Assembly (NCBI GenBank): GCA_947581745.1
Contig: CANPVW010000300.1
Span: 1 to 7,090, forward strand
Reading direction: 5' to 3'
Length of the DNA: 7,090 nucleotides
From: Candidatus Benthicola azotiphorus
Lineage (GTDB): Bacteria; Gemmatimonadota; Gemmatimonadetes; Palauibacterales; Palauibacteraceae
The notes below the pieces were generated by a model that saw only the letters and a program-made list of their open reading frames with translations, had not been told where the DNA came from and made no database searches. Shown one piece after another: positions 5,154 to 7,090 of the stretch. The translations under genes were made by a program, and so were the position numbers. Numbering within the stretch: the stretch's first letter is position 1; each line of letters starts with the position of its first letter.

Positions 5154-5645
5154 ATGACCGAGTTCAGAGTCAGGGTCGGCAAGGAGGCACTGGTCTTTGC
5201 GGCCGCCCATTTCATCACGTTCGGCGCGGAGGGGTGTGAACCCCTGCACGGGCACAACTATCGGGTGTCGGTGACTCTGACGGGTGACCTCGACCGGGAC
5301 TCGCTCGTCTACGACTTCATCGCCCTGAAGCGGGACATGGAGCGGCTGATCGGAACGCTCGATCACAGGGTACTGCTGCCCGGAACCAACCCCCGCCTTC
5401 AGGTGGAAGCGGTGGACGCTCAGATCGAGGTCACGCACCCCTCCAGACGGTACTCCTTCCCGGAGTCCGATGTCGTCATCCTGCCCGTTCCGAACACTAC
5501 GGCCGAGAAGATCGCGGAGTACCTCGGCGAGCAACTCCGGGACCGCCTTCCGGACGCCTTCGCTCGACGCATCCGCAGCCTCGAGATCGAAGTCGAAGAG
5601 ACGCCGGGACAGTCCGCGCTCTGGACCGGCCCAACCCCGACCTGA
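5154..5645 (+). CDS. queD: 6-carboxytetrahydropterin / 6-pyruvoyltetrahydropterin synthase family protein (COG0720)
   Basis: Members convert 7,8-dihydroneopterin triphosphate to 6-carboxytetrahydropterin (QueD, queuosine/7-deazaguanine pathway) or to 6-pyruvoyltetrahydropterin; some relatives replace FolB in folate synthesis. The product is 163 residues. Zinc ligands His19, His32 and His34 are seen in FAAAHF and LHGHNY. Cys28 in GCEPLHGH matches the catalytic Cys of the C-x3-HGH motif, and Asp70-His71 in TLDHRVLLP complete the expected catalytic set. NTTAEKIAEYL (114-124) and the C-terminal EVEETPGQSALW, with the pterin-binding Glu, are also conserved. Compared with the roughly 120-residue E. 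coli QueD, an insert of about 30 residues lies between LDH and NTTAE. The ATG has only a weak AGG upstream; no other in-frame start lies nearby. pabB follows one base after the stop, suggesting a shared transcript and a possible folate link. The exact product cannot be settled from sequence; no other queuosine gene is in the window. Confidence 0.9.
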   Translation: MTEFRVRVGKEALVFAAAHFITFGAEGCEPLHGHNYRVSVTLTGDLDRDSLVYDFIALKRDMERLIGTLDHRVLLPGTNPRLQVEAVDAQIEVTHPSRRYSFPESDVVILPVPNTTAEKIAEYLGEQLRDRLPDAFARRIRSLEIEVEETPGQSALWTGPTPT

Positions 5646-5646
5646 A

Positions 5647-7090
5647 GTGAGTGTCGAGAAAGTCCGGGGCGACGGCATGGCCCTGCCGCTCGTACGGGAC
5701 GTGCCGGGCGCGCCGCAACCCGCCGATCTGCTGGAGGGGCTGGCCAACGAGCCCTGGGTCACCTGGCTGGACACCGCCTTGCCCGGGGAGGAATGGGGTC
5801 GACACTCGTTCCTCGCCACGGACCCGTTCCTGGTGCTGCGCGGGCGGTGCGGACGGGCGGAGTGGATCGGGCCGCGCGGGGTTCAGCGCGCGCGTAACGG
5901 TCCGTTCGTCGAGCTGGCCGGCGCCCTGCGGAGGCACCGCCTGACCGACCGCGGGGACCTGCCTCCCTTCTGCGGCGGTGCGGCCGGGATGTTCGGCTAC
6001 GAGCTGGCAGCCCACCTCGAGCGGATCCCCGAAGCCGGCATCCGGGACGTTCCAACGCCCGACCTGGAGATCGGGCTGTATGATCTCGTCGTGGGCTGGG
6101 ACCACCTGGAGGAACGCTGCTGGCTTGCATCCACGGGGGCGCCATACGCAGGGGATGCCGCCGTCCGTCACGCCGCGAGACGCATGAGAGCTGCCCTCGC
6201 CTGGTTGGATGGTGGACCGCCGCCGGCTGAGAATCGAATCTCCAGACGCGGCATCGGGCAGGACCTCTCGGCCACCTCGACGCCCCGCACGTACCCGGCG
6301 CCCGGGGCACCGGGCCTGCGCTCCACCTTCTCACGACAGGGCTACCGGGCCGCCGTGCGACGCGCGATCGAATACATCCGGGCGGGAGACGTCTACCAGG
6401 TCAACCTGTCACAGAGATTCGAGATCGCATCGCGAGAAGAGCACACCCGGTTGTATCGCAGGCTCCGTGAGGCCAGCCCGGCGCCTTTCGGTGTCTACTT
6501 CAGCGCAAGCGGATACTCGGTCCTCAGCACTTCGCCCGAACGCTTCCTCCGCGCCACGGCGGGTGGCAGCGTACAGACGAGACCGATCAAGGGCACGCGT
6601 CCGCGCGACGAAGACCCCGAGGAGGATCGGCGGCTCGCCGAGTCCCTGCAGTCCAGCGTGAAGGATCGGGCCGAGAACCTGATGATCGTCGACCTGCTGC
6701 GAAACGACCTGTCCCGCGTGTGCAGCCCCGACTCGGTACGTGCGCTGGACCTGTTTCGTGTCGAGTCGTTCGAGACCGTGCATCACCTGGTGTCCACGAT
6801 CGAAGGCCGGCTCAGCGAGGAACGGACGCCGGTCGACCTGCTGATGGCCACCTTCCCGTCCGGCTCGGTCACGGGCGTCCCGAAGATCAGGGCCATGGAG
6901 ATCATCTCTGAGCTCGAGCCGGTGGCCCGGGGCCCCTACTGCGGAGCGCTGGGTTATCTCGGTTTCGCCGGGGACATGGACACGAGCGTGTCGATCCGCA
7001 TCGCGGTCGCGGGTGGAGAACGCGTCACCTTCCATTCAGGCGGCGCCGTAGTCGTGGATTCGGACCCGGCGGCGGAATACGAGGAAACCC
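5647..7090 (+). CDS. pabB: Aminodeoxychorismate synthase component I (3' end cut by window)
   Basis: PabB, with the glutamine amidotransferase PabA, aminates chorismate to 4-amino-4-deoxychorismate, the precursor of p-aminobenzoate and folate. The frame runs 481 codons to the window edge. The N-terminal domain (about residues 10-220) includes FCGGAAGMFGYELAAHLERIP. The chorismate-binding domain starts near residue 230: YRAAVRRAIEYIRAGDVYQVNLSQRF, STSPERFL (Ser296), PIKGTRPRD (Lys315), ENLMIVDLLRNDLSRVC, FETVHHLVSTIEG (His379/380), FPSGSVTGVPKIRAMEII (Lys413), YCGALGYL. It ends in DSDPAAEYEET, so only about 20 family residues are missing unless a PabC domain is fused. The Lys of PIKGT marks PabB; anthranilate synthase TrpE usually has a different residue there. 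Two starts are possible: GTG at 5647, one base after the queD stop, with no good ribosome site (translational coupling likely); or ATG at 5677 behind a weak GGGG. Little of the family's N-terminus is lost in either case. Confidence 0.95.
   Translation, partial: MSVEKVRGDGMALPLVRDVPGAPQPADLLEGLANEPWVTWLDTALPGEEWGRHSFLATDPFLVLRGRCGRAEWIGPRGVQRARNGPFVELAGALRRHRLTDRGDLPPFCGGAAGMFGYELAAHLERIPEAGIRDVPTPDLEIGLYDLVVGWDHLEERCWLASTGAPYAGDAAVRHAARRMRAALAWLDGGPPPAENRISRRGIGQDLSATSTPRTYPAPGAPGLRSTFSRQGYRAAVRRAIEYIRAGDVYQVNLSQRFEIASREEHTRLYRRLREASPAPFGVYFSASGYSVLSTSPERFLRATAGGSVQTRPIKGTRPRDEDPEEDRRLAESLQSSVKDRAENLMIVDLLRNDLSRVCSPDSVRALDLFRVESFETVHHLVSTIEGRLSEERTPVDLLMATFPSGSVTGVPKIRAMEIISELEPVARGPYCGALGYLGFAGDMDTSVSIRIAVAGGERVTFHSGGAVVVDSDPAAEYEET

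Noticed and set aside
5125..5157. Short leader reading frame (GTG at 5125 or ATG at 5140 to a TGA overlapping the queD ATG)
   Set aside because: The ATGA overlap is suggestive of coupling, but the purine-rich GGAAGGAG is too far from the ATG and overlaps the GTG, so there is no supported start.
4974..5819. N-terminal extension of thpR on the minus strand
   Set aside because: The family N-terminus MRLFVAV starts at 4973, and the upstream open stretch is antisense to queD and pabB.
5497..7035. Minus-strand open frames opposite pabB
   Set aside because: They show no recognisable domains and are explained by the strongly biased codon use of pabB in GC-rich DNA.
5647..7090. Anthranilate synthase component I (TrpE) as the identity of the last gene
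   Set aside because: The PIKGT motif with its Lys and the AGDVYQVNLSQRF segment are typical of PabB rather than TrpE.
1..7090. Mobile element, CRISPR array, defence system, tRNA/rRNA gene or other new multi-gene system
   Set aside because: I looked for direct and terminal repeats, spaced repeat arrays, transposase or integrase motifs and cloverleaf-like sequences and saw none. All genes but one are recognisable housekeeping genes.

Overview
This GC-rich window (about two thirds G+C by eye) is ordinary, gene-dense bacterial chromosome. Seven genes lie on the minus strand and two on the plus strand. Two features point to the Bacteroidota/Chlorobi/Gemmatimonadota (FCB) lineage. First, rplM, rpsI and rpsB form one continuous cluster. 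Second, the sigma-70 factor is short, lacks region 1.1, and has a region 2.4 resembling that of Bacteroidota. With the high G+C, a Gemmatimonadota-like organism is the best guess; this is inference, not proof.

Minus strand, in order of transcription from high to low coordinates: thpR (4407-4973), an RNA 2',3'-cyclic phosphodiesterase of the 2H family; an uncharacterised membrane-anchored protein (3740-4378); lepB, signal peptidase I (2777-3616), with its own predicted promoter; an rpoD/sigA-type sigma factor (1861-2712); and the ribosomal protein cluster rplM (1260-1688), rpsI (833-1228) and rpsB (1-787, C-terminus cut by the window edge). The 172-bp gap between the sigma gene and rplM is the richest non-coding stretch. 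It holds a good sigma-70 promoter, a GC-hairpin-plus-T5 structure downstream of that promoter, and a hairpin that buries the rplM ribosome binding site. This layout suggests leader-mediated control of the L13 operon.

Plus strand: a queD/PTPS-family gene (COG0720, 5154-5645) is followed one base later by pabB (5647-7090, cut by the window edge just before its C-terminus). The pair looks translationally coupled and concerns pterin/folate metabolism. The 180 bp between the divergent thpR and queD genes must carry the start signals for both, but no convincing promoter is visible there.

The window links protein synthesis (S2, S9, L13), transcription initiation (sigma), protein export (LepB) and folate/deazapurine-type pterin chemistry. 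I found no mobile element, CRISPR array, RNA gene or defence system. The most interesting items are the rplM leader, the inverted repeat over the lepB -10 element, the undescribed membrane-anchored protein, and the uncertain role of the COG0720 enzyme next to pabB.
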